From positions 12,586,501-12,650,500 of the forward strand of contig JBBMNZ010000030.1 in assembly GCA_037954325.1 (NCBI GenBank): 64,000 bases of DNA, given 5' to 3'. Source of the stretch: Fistularia commersonii (taxonomy: Eukaryota > Chordata > Actinopteri > Syngnathiformes > Fistulariidae). The notes below the pieces were generated by a model. The model was given only the letters and a program-made list of their open reading frames with translations, was not told where the DNA came from and searched no databases. Positions 27,912 through 40,253 of this stretch are shown piece by piece. A program made the position numbers and the translations under genes. How positions within the stretch are numbered: position 1 is the stretch's first letter; each line of letters opens with the position of its first letter.

Positions 27912-29164
27912 AAATTTAGTGTAATCCCTTCACAGGTTCAAAAGTTATAGCCATTCGTTCAAAAAGTGCTTATCTCACCGAGTTGAAGCGTTTTTGATTA
28001 GGAGTGGAAATAACTAATGAATTTCATCAAGCTGGTTTCTGCTGTTGAAATATGTTGCTTAGGACCTGATTCTGCACTATATTTGTCAAATTAAGTGTAA
28101 TCCCTTCACAGGTTCAACAGATATAGCCATTCGTTCAAAAAGTGCTTATCTCACCGAATTGAAGCGTTTTTGATTAGGAGTGGAAATAACTAATGAATTT
28201 CATCAAGCTGGTTTCTGCTTTTGAAATATGTTGTTTAGGACCTGATTCTGCACAATATATGTCAAATTCAGTGTAATCCCTTCACAATTTCAAAAGATAT
28301 AGCCATTCGTTCAAAAAGTGCTTAACTTACCGAGTTGAAGCAATTTTTATTAGGAGTGGTAATAACTAATGAATTTCATCAAGCTGGTTACTGCTGTTTA
28401 AATATGTTGTTTAGGACATGATTCTGCATAATATATGTCAAATTCAGTGTAATCCCTTCACAGGTTCAAAAGTTATAGCCATTCGTTCAAAAAGTGCTTA
28501 TCTCACCGAGTTGAAGCGTTTTTGATTAGGAGAGGAAATAACTTTTGAATTTCATCAAGCTGGTTACTGCTGTTTAAAAATGTTGTTTAGGACATAACTC
28601 TGCACAATATATGTCAAATTTAGTGTAATCCAGATACAAGTTTAAAAGATATAGCCATAAGGTAAAAAAGTGCTTATATCACTGAGTTGAAGCATCTTTG
28701 ATTAGGAGTGGAAATAACTTTTGAATTTCATCAAGCTGGTTTCTGCTGTTGAAATATGTTGTTTAGGACATGATTCTGCACAATATATGTCAAATTGAGT
28801 GTAATCCCTTCACAATTTCATAAGATATAGCCATTCGTTCAAAAAGTGCTTATCTTACTGAGTTGAAGCGTTTTTGATAAGGAGTGGAAATAACTAATGA
28901 ATTTCATCAGGCTGGTTTCTGCTGTTGAAATATGTTGTTGAGGACATGATTCTGCACAATATATGTCAAATTCAGTGTAATCCCTTCACAGGTTCAAAAG
29001 ATATAGATATTCGTTTAAAAAGTGCTTAGCTCATCGAGTTGAAGCGTTTTTGATTAGGAGTGGAAATAACTTTTGAATTTCAGCAAGCTGGTTCCTGCTG
29101 TTGAAATATGTTGCTTAGGACCTGATTCTGCACTATATTTGTCAAATTAAGTGTAATCCCTTCA

Positions 29165-30965
29165 CAGGTTCAACAGATATAGCCATAGGCTCAAAAAGTG
29201 CTTATCTCATCGAGTTGGAGCGTTTTTGATTAGGAGTGGCAATAAGTTTTGAATTTCATCAAGCTGGTTTCTGCTGTTGAAATATGTTGTTTAGGACATG
29301 ATTCTGCACAATATATGTCAAATTTAGTGTAATCCAGCTACAATTTTGAAAGATATAGCCATACGGTAAAAAAGTGCTTATCTCATCGAGAAGGAGCGTT
29401 TTTGATTAGGAGTGATAATAACTTTTGAATTTCATCAAGCTGGTTTCTGCTGTTGAAATATGTAGTTTAGGACATGATTCTGCACAATATATTTCATATT
29501 TAGTGTAATCCCTTCACAGGTTCACAAGATATAGCCATTCGTTCAAAAAGTGCTTATCTCACCTAGTTGAAGCGTTTTTGATTAGGAGTGGCAATAACTT
29601 TTGAATTTCATCAAGCTGGTTTCTGCTGTTGAAATATGTAGTTCAGGACATGATTCTGCACAACATAGGTCAAATTCAGTGTAATCCAGCTACAAGTTTA
29701 AAAGATATAGCCAAAGGGTCAAAAAGTGCTTATCTCATCGAGTTGGAGCGTCTTTGATTAGGAGTGGCAATAACTTTTGAATTTCATCAAGCTGGTGTCT
29801 GCTGTTGAAATATGTTGTTTAGGACATGATTCTGCACAATATGTGTCAAATTTAGTGTAATCCCTTCACAGGTTCACAAGATATAGCCATTCGTTCAAAA
29901 AGTACTTATCTCACCGAGTTGAAGCGTTTTTGATTAGGAGTGGAAATAACTTTTGAATTTCATCAAGCTGGTTTCTGCTTTTGAAATATGTTTTTCAGGA
30001 CATGATTCTGCACAATATATGGCATATTTAGTGTAATCCCTTTACAGGTTCACAAGATATAGCCATTCGTTCAAAAAGTGCTTATCTCACCGAGTTGGAG
30101 CGTTTTTGATTAGGAGTGATAATAACTTTTGAATTTCATTCAGCTGGTTTTTGCTGTTGAAATATGTTGTTTAGGACATGATTCTGCACAATATATGTCA
30201 AATTCAGTGTAATCCAGCTACAGTTTTGAAAGATATAGCCATAGGGTCAAAAAGTGCTTATCTCATCGAGTTGAAGCGTTTTTGATTAGGAGTGGCAATA
30301 ACTTTTGAATTTCATCAAGCTGGTTACTGCTGTTGAAATATGTTGTTTAGGACATGATTCTGTACAATATATGTCATATTTAGTGTAATCCCTTCACAGG
30401 GTCACAAGATATAGCCATTCGTTCAAAAAGTGCTTATCTCACCTAGTTGAAGCGTTTTTGATTAGGAGAGGCAATAACTTTTGAATTTCATCAAGCTGGT
30501 TTCTGTTGTTGAAATATGTTGTTCAGGACATGATTCTGCACAATATATTCATATTTAGTGTAATCCCTTCATAGGTTCACAAGATATAGCCAATTGTTCA
30601 AAAAGTGCTTATCTCACCTAGTTGAAGCGTTTTTGATTAGGAGTGGCAATAACTTTTGAATTTCATCAAGCTGGTTTCTGCTGTTGAAATATGTTGTTTA
30701 GGACATGATTCTGTACAATATATGTCATATTTAGTGTAATCCCTTCACAGGGTCACAAGATATAGCCATTCATTCAAAAAGTGCTTATCTCACCTAGTTG
30801 AAGCGTTTTTGATTAGTAGAGGCAATAACTTTTGAATTTCATCAAGCTGGTTTCTGCTGTTGAAATATGTTGTTCAGGACATGATTCTGCACAACATAAG
30901 TCAAATTCAGTGTAATCCAGCTACAAGTTTAAAAGATATAGCCATAGGGTCAAAAAGCGCTTATC
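29165..30965. repeat. Diverged family A subtype (A') next to the B block
   Basis: These roughly ten monomers share 'gagttggagcg' or 'cctagttgaagcg', 'ggagtggcaataac' or 'ggagtgataataac', 'aggttcacaagatatagcc', 'gtcatatttagtg', and 'gccatagggtc'. Two of them ('ctgtacaatatatgtc') are spaced 351 bp. A similar single monomer lies near 1690-1800, with 'gtttgaaagaaaaagcc', 'gccatagggtc' and 'gagttggagcg'. The subtype is concentrated at the left edge of block B and absent from the right edge. Confidence 0.8.
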
Positions 30966-30985
30966 AAGATTCCTTTCTAGCAGCT
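30950..30985. other. A-to-B junction with about 42 bp missing
   Basis: The A' monomer reads 'gggtcaaaaagcgcttatc' and passes directly into 'aagattcctttctagcagc' of family B. The expected stretch between these two points, from 'tcactgag' to 'aataacta', is absent. The distance between the flanking monomer starts (30804 and 31114) is 310 bp instead of 352. This is the only large break in monomer phase in the window and looks like an illegitimate join rather than an in-register exchange. Confidence 0.85.
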
Positions 30986-33213
30986 TGCTGGTGCTGAAAT
31001 ATGTTGAAAAGGGCTTAACTCTGCATAATATAAGTCAAAATCATTGTGATCCTGCAACATTTTAAAAAGATATAGCCATACGGTCAAAAAGTGTTTATCT
31101 CAATGAGTTGAAGCTTTTTTGCAACAGAGTGTCAATAACTAAAGATTCCTGTCTAGCAGCTTGCTGGTGCTGAAATATGTTGAAAAGGGCTTGATTCTGC
31201 ATAATATAAGTCAAAATCATTGTGATCCTGCAACATTTTGAAAAGATATAGCCATTCGGTCAAAAAGTGTTTATCTCACATAGTTGAAGCGTTTTTGATA
31301 AAGAGTGTTAATAACTAAAGATTCCTTTCTAGCAACTTGCTGGTGCTGAAATATGTTGAAAAGGGCTTGATTCTGCATAATATAAGTCAAAATCATTGTG
31401 ATCCTGCAACATTTTGAAAAGATATAGCCATACGGTCAAAAAGTGTTTATCTCACTGAGTTGAAGATTTTTTGCAACAGAGTGACAATAACTAAAGATTC
31501 CTTTCTTGGAGCTTGCTGGTGCTGAAATATGTTGAAAAAGGCTTGATTCTGCATAATATAAGTCAAAATCATTGTGATCCTGCAACATTTTGAAAAGATA
31601 TAGCCATACGGTCAAAAAGTGTTTATCTCACTGAGTTGAAGCGTTTTTGCAACAGAGTGTCAATAACTAAAGATTCCTTTCTAGCAGCTTGCTGGTGCTG
31701 AAATATGTTGAAAAGGCCTTGATTCTGCATAATATAAGTCAAAATCATTGTCATTCTGCAACATTTTGAAAAGATATAGCCATATGGTCAAAAAGTGTTT
31801 TTCTCAATGAGTTGAAGCTTTTTAGCAACAGAGTGTCAATAACTAAAGATTCCTTTCTAGCAGCTTGCTGGTGCTGAAATATGTTGAAAAGGGCTTGATT
31901 CTGCATAATATAAGTCAAAATCATTGTGATCCTGCAACATTTTGAAAAGATATAGCCATACGGTCAAAAAGTGTTTATCTCACTGAGTTGAAGCGTTTTT
32001 GATAAAGAGTGTTAATAACTAAATATTCCTTTCTAGCAGCTTGCTGGTGCTGAAATATGTTGAAAAGGGCTTGATTCTGCATAATATAAGTCAAAATCAT
32101 TGTCATCCTGCAACATTTTGAAAAGATATAGTCATATTGTCAAAAAGTGTTTTTCTCAATGAGTTGAAGCTTTTTTGCAACAGAGTGTCAATAACTAAAG
32201 ATTCCTTTCTAGCAGCTTGCTGGTGCTGAAATATGTTGAAAAGGGCTTGATTCTGCATAATACAAGTCAAAACCATTGTGATCCTGCAACATTTTGAAAA
32301 GATATAGCCATATGGTCAAAAAGTGTTTTTCCTCAATGAGTTGAAGCTTTTTTGCAACAGAGTTTCAATGACTAAAGATTCCTTTCTAGCAGCTTGCTGG
32401 TGCTGAAATATGTTGAAAAGGGCTTGATTCTGCATAATATAAGTCAAAATCATTGTGATCCTGCAACATTTTGAAAAGATATAGCCATACGGTCAAAAAG
32501 TCTTTATCTCACTGAGTTGAAGCCTTTTAGCAACAGAGTGTCAATAACTAAAGATTCCTTTCTAGCAGCTTGCTGGTGCTGAAATATGTTGAAAAGGGCT
32601 TGATTCTGCATAATATAAGACAAATTCATTGTGATCCTGCAACATTTTGAAAAGATATAGCCATACGGTCAAAAAGTGTTTATCTCACTGAGTTGAAGCG
32701 TTTTTGCAAAAGAGTGTCAATAACTAAAGATTCCTTTCTAGCAGCTTGCGGGTGCTGAAATATGTTGAAAAGGGCTTGATTCTGCATAATATAAGTCAAA
32801 ATCATTGTGATCCTGCAACATTTTGAAAAGATATAGCCATACGGTCAAAAAGTGTTTATCTCACTGAGTTGAAGCGTTTTTGATAAAGAGTGTTAATAAC
32901 TAAAGATTCCTTTCTAGCAGATTGCTGGTGCTGAAATATGTTGAAAAGGGCTTGATTCTGCATAATATAAGTCAAAATCATTGTCATCCTGCAACATTTT
33001 GAAAAGATATAGTCATATTGTCAAAAAGTGTTTTTCTCACTGAGTTGAAGCTTTTTTGCAACAGAGTGTCAATAACTAAAGAATCCTTTCTAGCATTTTG
33101 CTGGTGCTGAAATATGTTGAAAAGGGCTTGATTCTGCATAATATAAGTCAAAATCATTGTGATCCTGCAACATTTTGAAAAGATATAGCCATACGGTCAA
33201 AAAGTGTTTATCT
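30966..33213. repeat. Left part of family B block
   Basis: About 13 B monomers of several subtypes: 'gcaacagagtg' or 'gataaagagtgttaataac' starts, 'gtcatcctgcaac' with 'gtcatattgtc', and 'gaaaaggccttg'. The first monomer has the odd state 'gggcttaactctgc', not seen in its neighbours. I did not identify a regular long period here. Confidence 0.8.
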
Positions 33214-36029
33214 CACATAGTTGGAGCGTTTTTGATAAAGAGTGTTAATAACTAAAGATTCCTTTCTAGCAGATTGCTGGTGCTGAAATATGTTGAAAAG
33301 GGCTTGATTCTGCATAATATAAGTCAATATAATTGTCATTCTGCAACATTTTGAAAAGATATAGCCATATGGTCAAAAAGTGTTTTTCTCAATGAGTTGA
33401 AGCTTTTTAGCAACAGAGTGTCAATAACTAAAGATTCCTTTCTAGCAGCTTGCTGGTGCTGAAATATGTTGAAAAGGGCTTGATTCTGTATAATATAAGT
33501 CAAATTCATTGTGATCCTGCAACATTTTGAAAAGATATAGCCATACGGTAAAAAAGTGTTTATCTCACTGAGTTGAAACTTTTTTGCAACAGAGTGTCAA
33601 TAACTAAAGATTCCTTTCTAGCAGCTTGCTGGTGCTGAAATATGTTGAAAAGGCCTTGATTCTGCATAATATAAGTCAAAATCATTGTCATTCTGCAACA
33701 TTTTGAAAAGATATAGCCATATGGTCAAAAAGTGTTTTTCTCAATGAGTTGAAGCTTTTTAGCAACAGAGTGTCAATAACTAAAGATTCCTTTCTAGCAG
33801 CTTGCTGGTGCTGAAATATGTTGAAAAGGGCTTGATTCTGCAAAATATAAGTCAAAATCATTGTGATCCTGCAACATTTTGAAAAGATATAGCCATACGG
33901 TCAAAAAGTGTTTATCTCACTGAGTTGAAGCGTTTTTGATAAAGAGTGTTAATAACTAAAGATTCCTTTCTAGCAGATTGCTGGTGCTGAAATATGTTGA
34001 AAAGGGCTTGATTCTGCATAATATAAGTCAAAATCATTGTCATCCTGCAACATTTTGAAAAGATATAGTCATATTGTCAAAAAGTGTTTTTCTCAATGAG
34101 TTGAAGCTTTTTTGCAACAGAGTGACAATAACTAAAGATTCCTTTCTAGCAGCTTGCCGGTGCTGAAATATGTTGAAAAGGGCTTGATTCTGCATAATAT
34201 AAGTCAAAACCATTGTGATCCTGCCACATTTTGAAAAGATATAGCCATACGGTCAAAAAGTGTTTATCTCACATAGTTGGAGCGTTTTTGATAAAGAGTG
34301 TTAATAACTAAAGATTCCTTTCTAGCAGATTGCTGGTGCTGAAATATGTTGAAAAGGGCTTGATTCTGCATAATATAAGTCAATATAATTGTCATTCTGC
34401 AACATTTTGAAAAGATATAGCCATATGGTCAAAAAGTGTTTTTCTCAATGAGTTGAAGCTTTTTAGCAACAGAGTGTCAATAACTAAAGATTCCTTTCTA
34501 GCAGCTTGCTGGTGCTGAAATATGTTGAAAAGGGCTTGATTCTGTATAATAAAAGTCAAATTCATTGTGATCCTGCAACATTTTGAAAAGATATAGCCAT
34601 ACGGTCAAAAAGTGTTTATCTCACTGAGTTGAAACTTTTTTGCAACAGAGTGTCAATAACTAAAGATTCCTTTTTAGCAACTTGCTGGTGCTGAAATATG
34701 TTGAAAAGGGCTTGATTCTAAATGATATAAGTCAAAATCATTGTGATCCTGCAACATTTTGAAAAGATATAGCCATACGGTCAAAAAGTGTTTATCTCAC
34801 TGAGTTGAAACGTTTTATATAAAGAGTGTTAATAACTAAAGATTCCTTTCTAGCAGATTGCTGGTGCTGAAATATGTTGAAAAGGGCTTGATTCTGCATA
34901 ATATAAGTCAAAATCATTGTCATCCTGCAACATTTTGAAAAGATATAGTCATATTGTCAAAAAGTGTTTTTCTCAATGAGTTGAAGCTTTTTTGCAACAG
35001 AGTATCAATAACTAAAGATTCCTTTCTAGCAGCTTGCTGGTGCTGAAATATGTTGAAAAGGGCTTGATTCTGCATAATATAAGTCAAAATCATTGTGATC
35101 CTGCAACATTTTGAAAAGATATAGCCATACGGTCAAAAAGTGTTTATCTCACTGAATTGAAGCTTTTTTGATAAAGAGTGTCAATAACTAAAGATTCCTT
35201 TCTAGCAGCTTGCTGGTGCTGAAATATGTTGAAAAGGGCTTGATTCTGCATAATATAAGTCAATATAATTGTCATTCTGCAACATTTTGAAAAGATATAG
35301 CCATATGGTCAAAAAGTGTTTTTCTCAATGAGTTGAAGCTTTTTAGCAACAGAGTGTCAATAACTAAAGATTCCTTTCTAGCAGCTTGCTGGTGCTGAAA
35401 TATGTTGAAAAGGGCTTGATTCTGAATAATATAAGTCAAATTCATTGTGATCCTGCAACATTTTGAAAAGATATAGCCATACGGTAAAAAAGTGTTTATC
35501 TCACTGAGTTGAAACTTTTTTGCAACAGAGTGTCAATAACTAAAGATTCCTTTCTAGCAGATTGCTGGTGCTGAAATATGTTGAAAAGGGCTTGATTCTG
35601 CATGATATAAGTCAAAATCATTGTGATCCTGCAACATTTTGAAAAGATATAGCCATACGGTCAAAAAGTGTTTATCTCACTGAGTTGAAACGTTTTTGAT
35701 AAAGAGTGTTAATAACTAAAGATTCCTTTCTAGCAGATTGCTGGTGCTGAAATATGTTGAAAAGGGCTTGATTCTGCATAATATAAGTCAAAATCATTGT
35801 CATCCTGCAAAATTTTGAAAAGATATAGTCATATTGTCAAAAAGTGTTTTTCTCAATGAGTTGAAGCTTTTTTGCAACAGAGTGTCAATAACTAAAGATT
35901 CCTTTCTAGCAGCTTGCTGGTGCTGAAATATGTTGAAAAGGGCTTGATTCTGCATAATACAAGTCAAAACCATTGTGATCCTGCAACATTTTGAAAAGAT
36001 ATAGCCATACGGTCAAAAAGTGTTTATCT
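33214..36029. repeat. Family B region with 5-, 6- and 10-monomer echoes
   Basis: The marker 'cacatagttggagcg' occurs at 33214, 34270 and 36030, spaced 1056 bp (6 monomers) and 1760 bp (10 monomers). Another, 'gtcaatataattgtc', recurs with it and also at a 5-monomer (about 880 bp) shift near 35262. 'ctaaatgatataag' at about 34719 recurs 1760 bp on. The 10-monomer match is strong for about the first 930 bp (34270-35200 against 36030-36960) and then switches to other monomer types. Confidence 0.78.
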
Positions 36030-38141
36030 CACATAGTTGGAGCGTTTTTGATAAAGAGTGTTAATAACTAAAGATTCCTTTCTAGCAGATTGCTGGTGCT
36101 GAAATATGTTGAAAAGGGCTTGATTCTGCATAATATAAGTCAATATAATTGTCATTCTGCAACATTTTGAAAAGATATAGCCATATGGTCAAAAAGTGTT
36201 TTTCTCAATGAGTTGAAGCTTTTTAGCAACAGAGTGTCAATAACTAAAGATTCCTTTCTAGCAGCTTGCTGGTGCTGAAATATGTTGAAAAGGGCTTGAT
36301 TCTGTATAATAAAAGTCAAATTCATTGTGATCCTGCAACATTTTGAAAAGATATAGCCATACGGTCAAAAAGTGTTTATCTCACTGAGTTGAAACTTTTT
36401 TGCAACAGAGTGTCAATAACTAAAGATTCCTTTTTAGCAGCTTGCTGGTGCTGAAATATGTTGAAAAGGGCTTGATTCTAAATGATATAAGTCAAAATCA
36501 TTGTGATCCTGCAACATTTTGAAAAGATATAGCCATACGGTCAAAAAGTGTTTATCTCACTGAGTTGAAACGTTTTATATAAAGAGTGTTAATAACTAAA
36601 GATTCCTTTCTAGCAGATTGCTGGTGCTGAAATATGTTGAAAAGGGCTTGATTCTACATAATATAAGTCAAAATCATTGTCATCCTGCAACATTTTGAAA
36701 AGATATAGTCATATTGTCAAAAAGTGTTTTTCTCAATGAGTTGAAGCTTTTTTGCAACAGAGTGTCAATAACTAAAGATTCCTTTCTAGCAGCTTGCTGG
36801 TGCTGAAATATGTTGAAAAGGGCTTGATTCTGCATAATATAAGTCAAAATCATTGTGATCCTGCAACATTTTGAAAAGATATAGCCATACGGTCAAAAAG
36901 TGTTTATCTCACTGAATTGAAGCTTTTTTGATAAAGAGTGTCAATAACTAAAGATTCCTTTCTAGCAGCTTGCTGGTGCTGAAATATGTTGAAAAGGGCT
37001 TGATTCTGCATAATATAAGTCAAAATCATTGTGATCCTGCAACATTTTGAAAAGATATAGCCATACGGTCAAAAAGTGTTTATCTCACTGAGTTGAAGCT
37101 TTTTTGATAAAGAGTGTCAATAACTAAAGATTCCTTTCTAGCAGCTTGCTGGTCCTGAAATATGTTGAAAAGGGCTTGATTCTGCATAATATAAGTCAAA
37201 TTCATTGTGATCCTGCAACATTTTGAAAAGATATAGCCATACGGTCAAAAAGTGTTTATCTCACTGAGTTGAAGCGTTTTTGCAACAGAGTGTCAATAAC
37301 TAAAGATTCCTTTCTAGCAGCTTGCTGGTGCTGAAATATGTTGAAAAGGGCTTGATTCTGCATAATATAAGTCAAAATCATTGTGATCCTGCAACATTTT
37401 GAAAAGATATAGCCATACGGTCAAAAAGTGTTTATCTCACTGAGTTGACGCTTTTTTGATAAAGAGTGTCAATAACTAAAGATTCCTTTCTAGCAGCTTG
37501 CTGGTGCTGAAATATGTTGAAAAGGGCTTGATTCTGCATAATATAAGTCAAAATCATTGTGGTCCTGCAACATTTCGAAAAGATACAGCCATACGGTCAA
37601 AAAGTGTTTATCTCACTGAGTTGAAGCTTTTTTGCAACAGAGTGTCAATAACTAAAGAATCCTTTCTAGCATTTTGCTGGTGCTGAAATATGTTGAAAAG
37701 GGCTTGATTCTGCATAATATAAGTCAAAATCATTGTGATCCTGCAACATTTTGAAAAGATATAGCCATACGGTCAAAAAGTGTTTATCTCACATAGTTGG
37801 AGCGTTTTTGATAAAGAGTGTTAATAACTAAAGATTCCTTTCTAGCAGATTGCTGGTGCTGAAATATGTTGAAAAGGGCTTGATTCTGCATAATATAAGT
37901 CAATATAATTGTCATTCTGCAACATTTTGAAAAGATATAGCCATATGGTCAAAAAGTGTTTTTCTCAATGAGTTGAAGCTTTTTAGCAACAGAGTGTCAA
38001 TAACTAAAGATTCCTTTCTAGCAGCTTGCTGGTGCTGAAATATGTTGAAAAGGGCTTGATTCTGTATAATATAAGTCAAATTCATTGTGATCCTGCAACA
38101 TTTTGAAAAGATATAGCCATACGGTCAAAAAGTGTTTATCT
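36030..38141. repeat. 12-monomer (2112-bp) family B higher-order repeat, copy 1
   Basis: All rare markers here recur exactly 2112 bp downstream: 'ctgtataataaaagtc', 'ctaaatgatataag', 'gctggtcctgaaatatg', 'gagttgacgctttttt', 'gtggtcctgcaac' with 'gatacagcc', and 'gaatcctttctagcatttt'. The unit is bounded by the 'cacatagttggagcg' marker at 36030 and 38142. Within it the same marker also occurs at 37790, so the unit can be read as 10 monomers plus 2. Confidence 0.88.
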
Positions 38142-40253
38142 CACATAGTTGGAGCGTTTTTGATAAAGAGTGTTAATAACTAAAGATTCCTTTCTAGCAG
38201 ATTGCTGGTGCTGAAATATGTTGAAAAGGGCTTGATTCTGCATAATATAAGTCAATATAATTGTCATTCTGCAACATTTTGAAAAGATATAGCCATATGG
38301 TCAAAAAGTGTTTTTCTCAATGAGTTGAAGCTTTTTAGCAACAGAGTGTCAATAACTAAAGATTCCTTTCTAGCAGCTTGCTGGTGCTGAAATATGTTGA
38401 AAAGGGCTTGATTCTGTATAATAAAAGTCAAATTCATTGTGATCCTGCAACATTTTGAAAAGATATAGCCATACGGTCAAAAAGTGTTTATCTCACTGAG
38501 TTGAAACTTTTTTGCAACAGAGTGTCAATAACTAAAGATTCCTTTTTAGCAGCTTGCTGGTGCTGAAATATGTTGAAAAGGGCTTGATTCTAAATGATAT
38601 AAGTCAAAATCATTGTGATCCTGCAACATTTTGAAAAGATATAGCCATACGGTCAAAAAGTGTTTATCTCACTGAGTTGAAACGTTTTATATAAAGAGTG
38701 TTAATAACTAAAGATTCCTTTCTAGCAGATTGCTGGTGCTGAAATATGTTGAAAAGGGCTTGATTCTACATAATATAAGTCAAAATCATTGTCATCCTGC
38801 AACATTTTGAAAAGATATAGTCATATTGTCAAAAAGTGTTTTTCTCAATGAGTTGAAGCTTTTTTGCAACAGAGTGTCAATAACTAAAGATTCCTTTCTA
38901 GCAGCTTGCTGGTGCTGAAATATGTTGAAAAGGGCTTGATTCTGCATAATATAAGTCAAAATCATTGTGATCCTGCAACATTTTGAAAAGATATAGCCAT
39001 ACGGTCAAAAAGTGTTTATCTCACTGAATTGAAGCTTTTTTGATAAAGAGTGTCAATAACTAAAGATTCCTTTCTAGCAGCTTGCTGGTGCTGAAATATG
39101 TTGAAAAGGGCTTGATTCTGCATAATATAAGTCAAAATCATTGTGATCCTGCAACATTTTGAAAAGATATAGCCATACGGTCAAAAAGTGTTTATCTCAC
39201 TGAGTTGAAGCTTTTTTGATAAAGAGTGTCAATAACTAAAGATTCCTTTCTAGCAGCTTGCTGGTCCTGAAATATGTTGAAAAGGGCTTGATTCTGCATA
39301 ATATAAGTCAAATTCATTGTGATCCTGCAACATTTTGAAAAGATATAGCCATACGGTCAAAAAGTGTTTATCTCACTGAGTTGAAGCGTTTTTGCAACAG
39401 AGTGTCAATAACTAAAGATTCCTTTCTAGCAGCTTGCTGGTGCTGAAATATGTTGAAAAGGGCTTGATTCTGCATAATATAAGTCAAAATCATTGTGATC
39501 CTGCAACATTTTGAAAAGATATAGCCATACGGTCAAAAAGTGTTTATCTCACTGAGTTGACGCTTTTTTGATAAAGAGTGTCAATAACTAAAGATTCCTT
39601 TCTAGCAGCTTGCTGGTGCTGAAATATGTTGAAAAGGGCTTGATTCTGCATAATATAAGTCAAAATCATTGTGGTCCTGCAACATTTCGAAAAGATACAG
39701 CCATACGGTCAAAAAGTGTTTATCTCACTGAGTTGAAGCTTTTTTGCAACAGAGTGTCAATAACTAAAGAATCCTTTCTAGCATTTTGCTGGTGCTGAAA
39801 TATGTTGAAAAGGGCTTGATTCTGCATAATATAAGTCAAAATCATTGTGATCCTGCAACATTTTGAAAAGATATAGCCATACGGTCAAAAAGTGTTTATC
39901 TCACATAGTTGGAGCGTTTTTGATAAAGAGTGTTAATAACTAAAGATTCCTTTCTAGCAGATTGCTGGTGCTGAAATATGTTGAAAAGGGCTTGATTCTG
40001 CATAATATAAGTCAATATAATTGTCATTCTGCAACATTTTGAAAAGATATAGCCATATGGTCAAAAAGTGTTTTTCTCAATGAGTTGAAGCTTTTTAGCA
40101 ACAGAGTGTCAATAACTAAAGATTCCTTTCTAGCAGCTTGCTGGTGCTGAAATATGTTGAAAAGGGCTTGATTCTGTATAATATAAGTCAAATTCATTGT
40201 GATCCTGCAACATTTTGAAAAGATATAGCCATACGGTCAAAAAGTGTTTATTT
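38142..40253. repeat. 12-monomer (2112-bp) family B higher-order repeat, copy 2
   Basis: This is the tandem second copy. Identity is essentially complete until about 40250, where 'tgtttatttcactgag' and 'gttgaaactttttt' replace the 'cacatagttggagcg' end of copy 1. No third copy follows, although one further 'ctaaatgatataag' monomer sits 1760 bp on, at about 40351. Confidence 0.88.

Larger units (their letters stand above)
21464..29164. repeat. Mosaic family A region with short local duplications
   Basis: About 44 family A monomers of mixed A-I and A-II state lack a long regular period. Local echoes include a pair spaced 1057 bp (24230-24705 and 25287-25762, marker 'ttcataagatattgccatt'). Another is a monomer type with 'gttgcttaggacctg' and 'gtcaaattaagtg' at about 24006, 28046 and 29111. 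A 2-bp deletion ('ctgcactatatgtc') occurs near 25970. Nothing but satellite was found. Confidence 0.85.
1..30965. repeat. Satellite family A, left arm (about 176 monomers)
   Basis: Family A is marked by 'gattaggagtggaaataac', 'gaatttcatcaagctgg' and 'tttaggacatgattctgc'. It is more heterogeneous than family B. Two linked variant states exist. A-I has 'cccttcacaggttc' followed by 'ccattcgttc'; A-II has 'ccagctacaagttc' (or 'ccagatacaagttt') followed by 'ccataaggtc' or 'ccatacggtc'. Some monomers carry an extra t ('gtgttaatccc') and are 177 bp. The arm contains several multi-kilobase duplications, listed separately. No gene or non-satellite sequence was seen. Confidence 0.95.
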
